29,638 bases of DNA from Clostridiales bacterium (GTDB taxonomy: Bacteria; Bacillota; Clostridia; Lachnospirales; UBA12420): assembly GCA_003452395.1 (NCBI GenBank), contig DMOI01000008.1:1-29638 (forward strand), given 5' to 3'. Of this stretch, positions 15,314 through 22,846 are shown piece after piece. A program made the position numbers and the translations under genes. A model generated the notes under the pieces. That model had not been told where the DNA came from and did not search any database. It saw nothing but the letters and a program-made list of their open reading frames with translations. Within the stretch, counting starts at the first letter, position 1. Each line of letters opens with the position of its first letter.

Positions 15314-16702
15314 ATGAATAATAGATTTAGTAACTTTCAAGAAAAACGCATGGTGATTTTTGGAGAGCTTGTAAGAAGGTATTGGAATGGAAACTTAAAT
15401 AATGTAAATGACTTGGAACTTTTAGCACAAGAAACTAAAGAAAAGTATAACCTAAAAGAACAGGATATGACCTTCATTATGGACCATATAAGGGTTGCAA
15501 TGGGACAAGACCCAAGTGGAAAACAAGAGTTTGAAGATGAGTTGAGCATTGTTAAAAACTCAAAAGCAGTAGGGCAACCAGTTGTTACAAAAATTCTAGG
15601 TGCGTGTGAGTACTGTGAAAACGAAGATTGTGAATGTACTCAGTCTTGTAAATATGAAGCCCATGTATACAAAAGGACAGAAGGTCCTGAAATCAAGAGT
15701 GATAAGTGTCTAAGCTGCGGAAAATGTTCCACGGGCTGTAACTTTGGTGCATTAGCTGACAAAATAGAATTCATGCCAGTAATAGATATTCTTAAAGACA
15801 AAGCAACACCAGTCTATGCTGCTGTTGCACCTGCGATTGCAGGACAATTTGGAGATGACATATCCATGGGGCAAATAAGAAGTGCCTTAAAACTTATGGG
15901 TTTTAAAGATATGATAGAAGTAGCACTTTTTGCAGATATACTGACAATTAAAGAGGCTTTTGAGTTTACACGTTTAGTTAAAAAAGAAGAAGACTTTTTC
16001 TTGACTAGCTGTTGTTGTCCGATATGGTTTAATATGACTAAGAAGACTCATCCAGACTTATTTAAACATATGTCACCTTCTGTTTCTCCGATGATTGCTT
16101 CAGGAAGGATTTTAAAAGAGCTTTACCCCGATGCGAAAGTAGTTTTTATTGCACCTTGTATTGCTAAAAAGAATGAAGCAAAGGAACCAGAAGTGATAGG
16201 TAGCATTGATTTTGTATTAAATTTTAGAGAGCTAAAAGAAATATTTACTGCTCTCGATATTCATTTATCTGATTTGCCAAGTGATGACAAGGATCAGGCT
16301 TCATTTGCAGGAAGGTTATATGCGAGAACTGGTGGGGTTAGTTTCTCTGTTAAAACAGTTGTAAATAGATTAGAACCGACTAGACTTATTAAATTAATAC
16401 CAAAGAAGGTAGATGGAGTGAAAGACTGTAAAAAAGTACTAGATGAGTTATCAAATGGAGAAAATATTCAGGCTAATTTTATCGAAGGTATGGGATGCGA
16501 AGGGGGTTGCGTGGGGGGACCAAGAACAAACATAGACGCCCTAAAAGCTACAAAAGCTGTTAATGATTTTGCAGAAGATTCTTTAATTATGACACCGTTT
16601 GACAACCTAAATGTAATGAAAATTTTAAAGCAACTAGGGATCGAGTCCATTGAACAGATTGTTGATAATGAAAAATTGATTAAATTATTAACTAGAGAGT
16701 AG
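15314..16702 (+). CDS. [FeFe]-hydrogenase, short ferredoxin-domain type, with a TSCCCP active-site motif
   Basis: This 462-residue protein reduces protons or oxidises H2, or senses H2, through an H-cluster. All three H-cluster motifs are present: L1 TSCCCPIW (231-238), L2 APCIAKKNE (280-288) and L3 EGMGCEGGCVGGP (391-403). An N-terminal cysteine-rich region (98-142) ends with the ferredoxin motif CLSCGKCSTGC, fitting two [4Fe-4S] clusters. Residues 1-90 are a helical domain without known motifs. The canonical enzymes read TSCCPxW in L1, MPCxxKxxE in L2 and ExMACxGGCxxGGGQP in L3, so all three are variants. I recall the extra-Cys TSCCCP version from a subset of clostridial enzymes often called group B. 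A catalytic rather than sensory role is likely but inferred. No maturation gene (hydE/F/G) or electron-transfer partner lies nearby. Confidence 0.93.
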   Translation: MNNRFSNFQEKRMVIFGELVRRYWNGNLNNVNDLELLAQETKEKYNLKEQDMTFIMDHIRVAMGQDPSGKQEFEDELSIVKNSKAVGQPVVTKILGACEYCENEDCECTQSCKYEAHVYKRTEGPEIKSDKCLSCGKCSTGCNFGALADKIEFMPVIDILKDKATPVYAAVAPAIAGQFGDDISMGQIRSALKLMGFKDMIEVALFADILTIKEAFEFTRLVKKEEDFFLTSCCCPIWFNMTKKTHPDLFKHMSPSVSPMIASGRILKELYPDAKVVFIAPCIAKKNEAKEPEVIGSIDFVLNFRELKEIFTALDIHLSDLPSDDKDQASFAGRLYARTGGVSFSVKTVVNRLEPTRLIKLIPKKVDGVKDCKKVLDELSNGENIQANFIEGMGCEGGCVGGPRTNIDALKATKAVNDFAEDSLIMTPFDNLNVMKILKQLGIESIEQIVDNEKLIKLLTRE

Positions 16703-16709
16703 AGACGTC

Positions 16710-16755
16710 TATTAATTTATCATCAGTAAACTTTTTTAATAATGATAAATTAATA
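16710..16755. terminator. Hairpin after the hydrogenase gene
   Basis: TATTAATTTATCAT (16710-16723) pairs perfectly with ATGATAAATTAATA (16742-16755). The loop contains a T6 run, but no T tract follows the right arm, so it may stabilise the mRNA end rather than terminate. Confidence 0.5.
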
Positions 16756-16794
16756 AATAAAATGGTTATAATAAATCTTAGGGGGAATGGGGAA

Positions 16795-16821
16795 ATGAAT
16801 AAAATTGTAACAGAGTATTAA
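16795..16821 (+). other. Possible 8-codon leader ORF
   Basis: ATG 16795 follows a strong purine-rich site (AGGGGGAATGGGG) and reads MNKIVTEY before TAA, 36 bases ahead of the next gene. It could be a remnant or a leader. There is no attenuator-like hairpin, so no role is claimed. Confidence 0.2.
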
Positions 16822-16857
16822 AAAGAAAATTATAAAACTAAAAGGAGAAAATGAGAT

Positions 16858-17343
16858 ATGATATTAGAACTAAATGAAGAAGAAGTAAGAAGACTTGTAG
16901 AGATGACATTTATAAGCGACATGGTTATCAATGGGATACGTCCTGATGAAGAGATACGAGGAGACTATGATAAGCTTGTGCATAAGATATATGAAGAAGC
17001 TTACAAGTCAGGAATGAAAAAGGAACTAGGACATTACGTTAATGAAACCGAATACGATGTAGAAAATGAATACAGCGAAAAGATATACAAGTTTATAGAG
17101 GAATATGATGAAAGTGTATTCTGGGAAGAGTTACCTTATAGATTGGCAGTAAGAGATATTGAAATAAGTGGCAAAAAATTTAGCACGAGAGAAGAGTATA
17201 TGAAGGCGGTATGGGAGAAACAAGAAATATATGAAGAAGAAATAGACAACAATGGACTGGAAAGGTTGATAATAGACATATCAAAACCAAGCAAACCAAG
17301 TGGTAACGGCTCATGCGGTTGTGGATGCGGACACGACCACTAA
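16858..17343 (+). CDS. Acidic hypothetical protein with a Cys/His-rich C-terminal tail
   Basis: This 161-residue protein has AAGGAG 12 bases before ATG 16858. The first 145 residues are highly charged (many Glu, Asp and Tyr), helical and without cysteine. After a Ser/Pro/Gly linker the chain ends in GSCGCGCGHDH, a compact set of three Cys and two His that could bind a metal or iron-sulfur cluster or act in metal delivery. I do not recognise the family. It lies 155 bases behind the [FeFe]-hydrogenase on the same strand with a hairpin between, so a hydrogenase-related job is only suggested by position. A terminator follows at 17371-17396. Confidence 0.7.
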   Translation: MILELNEEEVRRLVEMTFISDMVINGIRPDEEIRGDYDKLVHKIYEEAYKSGMKKELGHYVNETEYDVENEYSEKIYKFIEEYDESVFWEELPYRLAVRDIEISGKKFSTREEYMKAVWEKQEIYEEEIDNNGLERLIIDISKPSKPSGNGSCGCGCGHDH

Positions 17344-17370
17344 TATATTAAGAATAAAATTACATTTACA

Positions 17371-17396
17371 GAGATCTACGCAAGTAGGTCTTTTTT
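17371..17396 (+). terminator. Intrinsic terminator
   Basis: AGATCTAC pairs with GTAGGTCT (one G-U pair) across a GCAA tetraloop, followed by six T. Confidence 0.85.
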
Positions 17397-17399
17397 AAA

Positions 17400-17428
17400 T
17401 AGACAACATCGCAATATTCTGATATAAT
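17400..17428 (+). promoter_or_regulatory. Promoter with extended -10 for the exported glycosidase-like gene
   Basis: TAGACA (17400-17405), a 17-base spacer, then TATAAT (17423-17428) preceded by TGA, an extended -10. It sits immediately after the terminator of the previous gene. Confidence 0.65.
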
Positions 17429-17497
17429 AGATACAAATGGTATTATGTATTAAAATGTAGTAATATGTTTAATAACACATAAAGGGTGGGGATAAGG

Positions 17498-19042
17498 ATG
17501 AGGATACTGCTTTGGATTTTAGTTTTTTATCTTGGTATGGGGGTTGTAAATTATGCATATGCTGCTGGGATAGAAAGGTCTGATGTTATTTTGCATTTAG
17601 ATGATAGCAGGGCTTATGTAAATGGAAGTTTAGTTTATATTGATAAACTAAATAAGAGTGTAGTACCTATTATAAAGAATGAGAGGACGCTAGTACCTGT
17701 TAGGTTTATTGCAGAAAAGTATGCAGATGAGATTTTGTGGGATAAAGATAGCAAAAAGGTTACGATAAATAGTGGTAAAAATCAAATAATTATATATATA
17801 GGTAGTAATGTTATATACATAAATGACAAAGAAAAAGTTATTGATACAGAGGCGGTTGTCATAAATGATCGTACCTTTTTACCCTTACGTGCTGTATGTG
17901 AGGCACTAGGTAAGTATGTTTTTTATAATGAGGAAGGTATAATAGTTATTAGTTATAGTGAAAAAACGTTGACGAGTGAGGATATAAATTATACCCAAGG
18001 GCTATTTTTTGATCCAATAAAGTATGAGCTAATAGATTATAATGGAGACAAAGTCAGTGTTATTAAGATTAATCCTAAAGATCCTAATATAGATATTAAA
18101 GTATCATTGCCTGACGATAAGTTAAATAATACAGCAAACTTCTCTGATATAGTTAGCCAAAAGGGAACTTTTGCTGCAATAAATGCAAACTTTTTCAATG
18201 CATATGGGACGGTGAAAGATCCTATTGGTCATGTTATAAGTGATGGCAAAGTTATATACGGACAGAGTGGGCTAGATAGTGTTTTCATAATGAGGGATAA
18301 TAGTGTAGCATTTTTGAAACCTATTATTCATGTAATAGGTACGACGGATGGCAAAAGTGACAATGTATATTTAGGCGAGGATAAGTTTGAATATCATAAG
18401 TGGGCTGCTTACGGAGTTAATATTCTAGAACAAGATTTGTATTCGGCAATTTTATATACCAGAGAACGAGGGGAAACAGTAAATATTAGCTGTAAGGGAT
18501 ATGTTATAACTGTTTTAGATGGGGTTGTTAAGAGTAATGATTATGTGGAAGAAACAAGAGTAATTGACATACCCAAAAATGGATATGTAATATTTATAGG
18601 TGCAGAAGAAGCTAAATTATCAATGAGCCATGAGGCTTTTAAAGCAGGAAGAAGTGTTGAAATGAAATATAGGATATTTGATAATGAGGGACGAGAAATA
18701 AATATAAATGATGTAAAGTGTGTATTGTCGGGGGGACCTGCACTGATAAAAAATGGTGAAATAGTTGAGTCAATACCTGAAAGCTTTTCACATGACACAA
18801 GATTTACAACTGCAGAAGCTAGAAGGACAGCCATTGGAATTGATAAAAGTGGTAATATTATGCTTATATATACGAGTAAGGCCAGTATTACTAAGCTAAA
18901 AAGCATTGCTAAAACTTTGGGGTGCATTGATGCTATTAACCTTGATGGAGGAGCATCATCTGCAATGTATTATGGAGGAAAGTTTATTGTGAGCCCTGGT
19001 AGGAAGCTTGCAACTATTTTGTACGTGTATAATCAAGAATAA
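17498..19042 (+). CDS. Exported phosphodiester glycosidase (NAGPA) family protein with copper-amine-oxidase-like N-terminal domain
   Basis: This is a 514-residue secreted protein. A signal peptide occupies the first 22 residues (hydrophobic core and AYA-A end). Residues about 28-150 form two copies of the 'copper amine oxidase N-terminal' beta domain, with the marks RTLVPVRFIAE and RTFLPLRAVCEALG, which in clostridia is a cell-wall-associated module and does not imply an oxidase. The C-terminal 300 residues carry the NAGPA/DUF2233 signature: AINANFFNAYG near residues 227-237, SGGPALIKNG near 411, and LDGGASSAMYYGG near the end. Relatives remove N-acetylglucosamine from phosphodiesters, and bacterial ones are thought to act on wall or exopolysaccharide. 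ATG 17498 is preferred because GGGTGGGG lies 6 bases upstream. It is transcribed from its own promoter. Confidence 0.88.
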   Translation: MRILLWILVFYLGMGVVNYAYAAGIERSDVILHLDDSRAYVNGSLVYIDKLNKSVVPIIKNERTLVPVRFIAEKYADEILWDKDSKKVTINSGKNQIIIYIGSNVIYINDKEKVIDTEAVVINDRTFLPLRAVCEALGKYVFYNEEGIIVISYSEKTLTSEDINYTQGLFFDPIKYELIDYNGDKVSVIKINPKDPNIDIKVSLPDDKLNNTANFSDIVSQKGTFAAINANFFNAYGTVKDPIGHVISDGKVIYGQSGLDSVFIMRDNSVAFLKPIIHVIGTTDGKSDNVYLGEDKFEYHKWAAYGVNILEQDLYSAILYTRERGETVNISCKGYVITVLDGVVKSNDYVEETRVIDIPKNGYVIFIGAEEAKLSMSHEAFKAGRSVEMKYRIFDNEGREININDVKCVLSGGPALIKNGEIVESIPESFSHDTRFTTAEARRTAIGIDKSGNIMLIYTSKASITKLKSIAKTLGCIDAINLDGGASSAMYYGGKFIVSPGRKLATILYVYNQE

Positions 19043-19090
19043 TAGTGCTTAATAAAATTGTTATAGTAATATATTGCATATATAAAACAC

Positions 19091-19119
19091 TTGACTTATT
19101 TAATTTTTTTATGTATTAT
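19091..19119 (+). promoter_or_regulatory. Promoter for the Cache chemoreceptor
   Basis: TTGACT (19091-19096), a 17-base spacer, then TATTAT (19114-19119), 47 bases before ATG 19167. Confidence 0.6.
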
Positions 19120-19166
19120 TAAGAAAAAAGGATGAATTATAATATTTAATGTATGGGGGGATAAAA

Positions 19167-20867
19167 ATGAAGATAAAATTTAAGTTATTGGCGTTTTGTA
19201 CGGTTGTTGTTATTGTTGCATTATTAGTTTCTATTATTCCAATAAGAAATATGGCGACAGAAATGATGAAAGATATAGTATCTAAAGATAATGTAGAGAG
19301 AAGCAATTTACTTATTGATATGTTTTCAGATATGCATTATGGAGAGTGGAAAGTAAAGGATGGGAAGCTTTTTAAGGGAAGCATGAATGTATCTACGCAA
19401 AGTATAATTGAGGGTTTTAGAAACAACACAGATAATGATAGACAATATACTTTTTTTGTAGGAGGTACTAGGGTTGTTACGACTGTACAAGATAAAGAAG
19501 GTAAGTATATAGTTGGAACGAAAGCCCCAGATAAAGTAATTGAAAAAGTAATAAAAGATGGTGAAGAATTTAATGATATAGTCACTCTAGTTAATGGTAA
19601 AAAGTATGTGGCGTCGTACATACCTCTTAAAAATAAAAGTAAAGAAGTTATAGGTATGTTTTTTTCTGGGGTTGAGTATTCGATTATAAAAGATTTTGGA
19701 GATAAGATTAATATTTTTGCCTTAATAATGGGTGTAACAGCACTTGGCTTTGCGTTTATAGTAGTATATTTTATGTCTAAAGACGTTGTTGATACTATAG
19801 TGAGTGTAAATAATAGATTGGAAAAAATATCAAACGCAGATTTGACAAACCGTATTGAGAAAAAATATCTTACCAGGAAAGATGAGTTTGGAAGTATCTT
19901 TAGGAATATAAATGATATGCAAAGTTCTATTGGTAATATAATAACTAGTGTCGTAAAAGAGGCCGATAATATAAATATTGAGATATCTAATACAAACGAT
20001 AGCTTAGGTGTACTAAGAAATAATGTAGAGGATGTTTCAGCTAATACGGAAGAACTTTCGGCTAGTATGCAAGAAACAGCTGCTTCTACTGATATGATGG
20101 AGGAAAATTCTGAACACATAGAGGTAGCAGTAAATCATATTGCAGAAAATGCTAGAATAGGTTATGAAAAAACAGAAGAGGTAATAGTAAGAGCAGAAAG
20201 AATGAGAGAAAATGCAGTTGTTTCAAGAAAAACAGCAAACGAATTAACTAACACTGTAAATGTTAAACTTAAGGAAGCTATAGAAAAATCATATTCTGTT
20301 AAAGAAATAAAAATTCTATCAGAGGCAATACTTGATATAGCAGGTAAAACAAATTTGCTTGCACTTAATGCTTCTATAGAGGCTGCAAGAGCCGGTGAGG
20401 CCGGAAAAGGTTTTGCTGTAGTTGCTGACGAAATTAGAAAATTAGCAGAAGGCTCGACTAGTACTGTTGCGCAAATTCAGGAGATAACCAATGTTGTTTT
20501 AAGTTCTGTTGAAAATCTTGTAGAAAGTTCAAATGAAGTATTAGATTTCGTCAATAATAAAGTAGTAGATGATTATGAAACGCTTGTAAATACAGGTGAA
20601 CAATATAGTAAAGATGCGAAAGAGATAAATGACATGGTAAGTGATTTTAGTACTACATCAGGAGAATTATTGAGTGATATAAAAGAAATGGTTAAAAATA
20701 TAAGAGAGATAGCAACTTCAAATGAAGAATCGGCTCATGTTACAGGAAATATAGCTGAAAAAGCGCAAACATTAAATGAGAAGACACAAGATATATATGA
20801 TCAATCTATAAAAATCAGAGAAAGTGTTGAAAAATTAGTTGAAGATGTTAAAGTGTTTAAAATATAG
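19167..20867 (+). CDS. Transmembrane chemoreceptor with an extracellular single-Cache domain
   Basis: This 566-residue methyl-accepting chemotaxis protein has the classic layout. TM1 is at about residues 7-25 and an extracellular domain of about 150 residues follows, with FFVGGTRVVTTVQDKEGKYI, then VGTK and KKYVASYIPLKN, the pattern of the single Cache 3 fold that binds small ligands. TM2 is near 175-195, a HAMP region follows (NRLEKISNADLTNRIEKKY), then long methylation helices and the signalling tip GKTNLLALNASIEAARAGEA plus GKGFAVVADEIRKLAEGS around 395-430. ATG 19167 has GGGGGG 6 bases upstream; ATG 19149 is upstream of that site and is not used. The next gene, 62 bases on with no terminator between, is a solute-binding lipoprotein, so the two may form one sensory unit. 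Confidence 0.93.
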   Translation: MKIKFKLLAFCTVVVIVALLVSIIPIRNMATEMMKDIVSKDNVERSNLLIDMFSDMHYGEWKVKDGKLFKGSMNVSTQSIIEGFRNNTDNDRQYTFFVGGTRVVTTVQDKEGKYIVGTKAPDKVIEKVIKDGEEFNDIVTLVNGKKYVASYIPLKNKSKEVIGMFFSGVEYSIIKDFGDKINIFALIMGVTALGFAFIVVYFMSKDVVDTIVSVNNRLEKISNADLTNRIEKKYLTRKDEFGSIFRNINDMQSSIGNIITSVVKEADNINIEISNTNDSLGVLRNNVEDVSANTEELSASMQETAASTDMMEENSEHIEVAVNHIAENARIGYEKTEEVIVRAERMRENAVVSRKTANELTNTVNVKLKEAIEKSYSVKEIKILSEAILDIAGKTNLLALNASIEAARAGEAGKGFAVVADEIRKLAEGSTSTVAQIQEITNVVLSSVENLVESSNEVLDFVNNKVVDDYETLVNTGEQYSKDAKEINDMVSDFSTTSGELLSDIKEMVKNIREIATSNEESAHVTGNIAEKAQTLNEKTQDIYDQSIKIRESVEKLVEDVKVFKI

Positions 20868-20929
20868 GTATTTATGTAGTAAAACATAGATACAAAAACT
20901 AAATCAAACAAAACGAAGGAGGAAGGTAA

Positions 20930-21733
20930 ATGAAAAAAGTATTAATTTCATTTTTAATGATGGTAGTAGTAGTGACAGTTTTAGTAGGTTGTGGGGCAAA
21001 AGAAAACTTAAAAACAGAAGAACAAACAAGCACAACAAAAGAAGAAGTAAAAACAGTAGAGGACACAGTAGATTTAAGTAAGATAGCTATAGTTACAGAG
21101 GACTATCCCCCTACAAATTATTTAGATGAAAATGGAGAGCTTAAAGGAACTTCTACTGAGTTAGTTAAGCAGGCATTAGACAAACTAGGACTGAGTACAG
21201 ATATAATAAAAGTGTATGACTGGTCAAAAGCATATGATATGGCTTCAAATGATGAGAATGTACTTATATATACTATTAATAGAACTCCTGAGCGTGAGAA
21301 AATGTTTAAATGGATTAAGCCAGTAGCGTTTGACAATGTATATATGTATAAACTTAAAACTAAAGCTGATGTAAAAATATCAAGTTTAGAAGATGCTAAA
21401 AAATATAAAGTTGCTACAGTAGCACAAGACTTTACAGAAGAAGGACTTGTAAGTAAAGGATTTGAAGTCGGCAAAAATGTAATAAGCGCACCTAGTCAGA
21501 AAGCAAGTATTGAAAGTGTATTTGACGGGAAAGCGGATGTGTTTATAGTTGCGTCTGATGAAGCATCAATTGCAAAAGTATTGGATGGAACTGATTATAA
21601 GATGGCTGATTTAGAAAGAGCTTATAAAGTAGATGAACTTACTTCTGTCGGATATATAGCAGCAAGCCTAAATACATCTGATGAAATAGTTGAAAAGTTT
21701 AAAGAAGCAATGCCAGACATAGAAAACAAATAA
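20930..21733 (+). CDS. Amino-acid-type solute-binding lipoprotein (SBP family 3), without a transporter nearby
   Basis: This 267-residue lipoprotein has a signal peptide ending in the lipobox LVGC (Cys about residue 21), an acidic Thr-rich linker, and a family 3 binding fold: IVTEDYPPTNYLDENGELKG (start of lobe 1), RTPEREKMFKWIKPV, SLEDAKKYKVATVAQD (lobe 2) and a late GYIAASLN. Family 3 proteins bind amino acids or similar small polar molecules outside the membrane. ABC permease and ATPase genes usually sit next to such genes, but here none is present in the window. The upstream neighbour is a Cache chemoreceptor in the same apparent transcription unit. I infer a receptor-presenting role rather than uptake. 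AAGGAGGA precedes ATG 20930. Confidence 0.88.
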   Translation: MKKVLISFLMMVVVVTVLVGCGAKENLKTEEQTSTTKEEVKTVEDTVDLSKIAIVTEDYPPTNYLDENGELKGTSTELVKQALDKLGLSTDIIKVYDWSKAYDMASNDENVLIYTINRTPEREKMFKWIKPVAFDNVYMYKLKTKADVKISSLEDAKKYKVATVAQDFTEEGLVSKGFEVGKNVISAPSQKASIESVFDGKADVFIVASDEASIAKVLDGTDYKMADLERAYKVDELTSVGYIAASLNTSDEIVEKFKEAMPDIENK

Positions 21734-21754
21734 AATTTGATTATTGCTGGTAGT

Positions 21755-21794
21755 GTGGGTACTAAAACTTGAAAAGGTTTTGTGCCCTCTTTTA
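21755..21794 (+). terminator. Intrinsic terminator after the binding-protein gene
   Basis: GGGTACTAAAACTT pairs with AAGGTTTTGTGCCC with two mismatches and a G-U pair, followed by TCTTTTA. Confidence 0.6.
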
Positions 21795-21869
21795 TGTAAT
21801 AGGAAATTTCTCCGTTAGTAACTTTAAATGATTAGAAATAAATGATTAGAACTCGGGGAGTGAAAGTCT

Positions 21870-22313
21870 GTGGATATGGTAATAATAGTATTGTCAGCAT
21901 TAATGTTTGCAGGTTTTGTAGGTGGTATAGAGATGCAACCTACAATAGAAAACAAAATAGACGTAGAAAGGTATGAGGTGAAAGATTTGAAAGCAGAAAT
22001 AAGAACTCTCGATCAAAAAGTAGCTAAAAAGAATATGGATGAAAATAAAGATATTATTTTATTAGATGTAAGAACACCAGAAGAATACAAAGAGCTTCAT
22101 ATACCTAAAAGTATTCTTGTTACATTAGATAAGATAGATGAAAAAGTAATGCTACAAAAAATACCAGACAAGCAGGCTACTATTTATATATACTGTAGAA
22201 GTGGTAGTAGAAGCAGAGTCGCATATGAGATATTGTACAAAATGGGATATGAGAATGTCTATAATATAGGTGGAATAAATACATGGTCGTATGAAACAGA
22301 AAGAGGAAACTAA
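21870..22313 (+). CDS. Membrane-anchored rhodanese-like sulfurtransferase
   Basis: This 147-residue protein has an N-terminal hydrophobic segment (residues 3-20, IIVLSALMFAGFVGG) acting as anchor or signal, then a single rhodanese domain: LLDVRTPEEYKELHIPKS (64-81) and the active-site loop YCRSGSRSR with the catalytic Cys109, then GYENVYNIGGINTW near the end. Single-domain rhodaneses carry sulfane sulfur on that Cys. The six-residue loop is the type used for sulfur rather than the longer loop of Cdc25-like phosphatases. GTG 21870 is used with CGGGGAG 9 bases upstream. It stands alone after a terminator. The sulfur donor and acceptor are unknown. Confidence 0.88.
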   Translation: MDMVIIVLSALMFAGFVGGIEMQPTIENKIDVERYEVKDLKAEIRTLDQKVAKKNMDENKDIILLDVRTPEEYKELHIPKSILVTLDKIDEKVMLQKIPDKQATIYIYCRSGSRSRVAYEILYKMGYENVYNIGGINTWSYETERGN

Positions 22314-22390
22314 AGAGTGAATTAGGACGTTGGCTAGGAAGTTTGGAATATATAATTTAAAAATTATAAAATTGAATAAAAGTCTTGAAA

Positions 22391-22419
22391 TTGACAATAC
22401 TATATATGTAAGATATAAT
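22391..22419 (+). promoter_or_regulatory. Perfect consensus promoter of the intergenic RNA
   Basis: TTGACA (22391-22396), exactly 17 bases, then TATAAT (22414-22419). Both boxes are the full consensus, the best promoter in the window. Transcription would start near 22426. Confidence 0.85.
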
Positions 22420-22425
22420 GGGGAG

Positions 22426-22641
22426 CTAATATTTATGAAACTTGCGTAGCAGGTGACATATCACCGAAAGATATATAATGGTCTAAAACTAGTATATAAA
22501 TGGAGATGATGGGTAATATGGCGGATGGTTAGTATGATAAAGACATCATAGTGAGTAGTTAGCTATAGAATTTGTGAAGGCGAACCGTTATATATTACAT
22601 TATAGAGCAAAAGTATTATAATTTTTTATAATACTTTTTTT
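22426..22641 (+). ncRNA. Probable structured non-coding RNA, class not assigned
   Basis: A consensus promoter and a perfect intrinsic terminator (22609-22641) are about 190 bases apart with no ORF of more than a few codons between them. The sequence is less AT-rich than its flanks and holds several helices: GGTGA-CATA-TCACC at 22452-22465, CTA-AAAC-TAG near 22483-22492, ATGATG (22506-22511) with CATCAT (22544-22549), and a purine-rich GTGAAGGCGAACCG near 22573. The expected transcript is about 215 nt. That size and the independent unit fit clostridial RNAs such as 6S or the raiA motif, but I could not confirm either by pairing. It does not look like a tmRNA, RNase P or SRP RNA. It is not followed by a gene on the same strand, so it is unlikely to be a riboswitch. 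Confidence 0.65.
22609..22641 (+). terminator. Perfect terminator of the intergenic RNA
   Basis: AAAAGTATTATAA (22609-22621) pairs exactly with TTATAATACTTTT (22626-22638) with a TTTT loop, and the T run extends to 22641. Confidence 0.9.
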
Positions 22642-22726
22642 GTTATTGCGAGGAGGTTCTTTCGACGAAGCAATCTCGTTTTTAAAAGATGAGATTGCTT
22701 CGCAAAAAAAACGCTCGCAATGACAA
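22640..22726. repeat. Palindromic dispersed repeat (ATTGCGAG...GAAGCAATCTC type)
   Basis: The outer arms TTGTTATTGCGAG (22640-22652) and CTCGCAATGACAA (22714-22726) pair with one G-T, and the inner arms CGAAGCAATCTC (22666-22677) and GAGATTGCTTCG (22691-22702) pair perfectly. I recall the consensus CATTGCGAGGAGCG...GAAGCAATCTC as a dispersed intergenic repeat in many unrelated bacteria. It has no coding capacity. Its GC-rich arms stand out from the host composition. Confidence 0.8.
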
Positions 22727-22733
22727 CGTGATA

Positions 22734-22754
22734 CCTCGCAGCTCTGCTATCGGG
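22734..22754. repeat. Second short palindrome next to the dispersed repeat
   Basis: CCTCGCAGC-TCT-GCTATCGGG forms an imperfect hairpin. It resembles the palindrome at 9527-9551 and follows the larger repeat by 7 bases. The remaining bases to 22846 show no other feature. Confidence 0.4.
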
Positions 22755-22846
22755 AAAATTTATTTTAAATAATACATAATGATTACGAAAAAATGTTATG
22801 GTTTTATTATTTGTCGGGTAGAAAAAATCTCATTAAATTGTCTATA

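Noticed and set aside
19337..20119. Minus-strand ORF of 260 residues opposite the Cache chemoreceptor
   Set aside because: Ser/Ile/Leu-rich antisense shadow of a certain chemoreceptor gene, with no recognisable domain.
22420..22600. Small protein gene in the intergenic RNA (ATG at 22435 behind GGGGAG)
   Set aside because: It reads only MKLA before a stop, and the other ATG frames also stop within about ten codons.
22640..22726. CRISPR array
   Set aside because: There is only one palindromic element without regularly spaced direct repeats.
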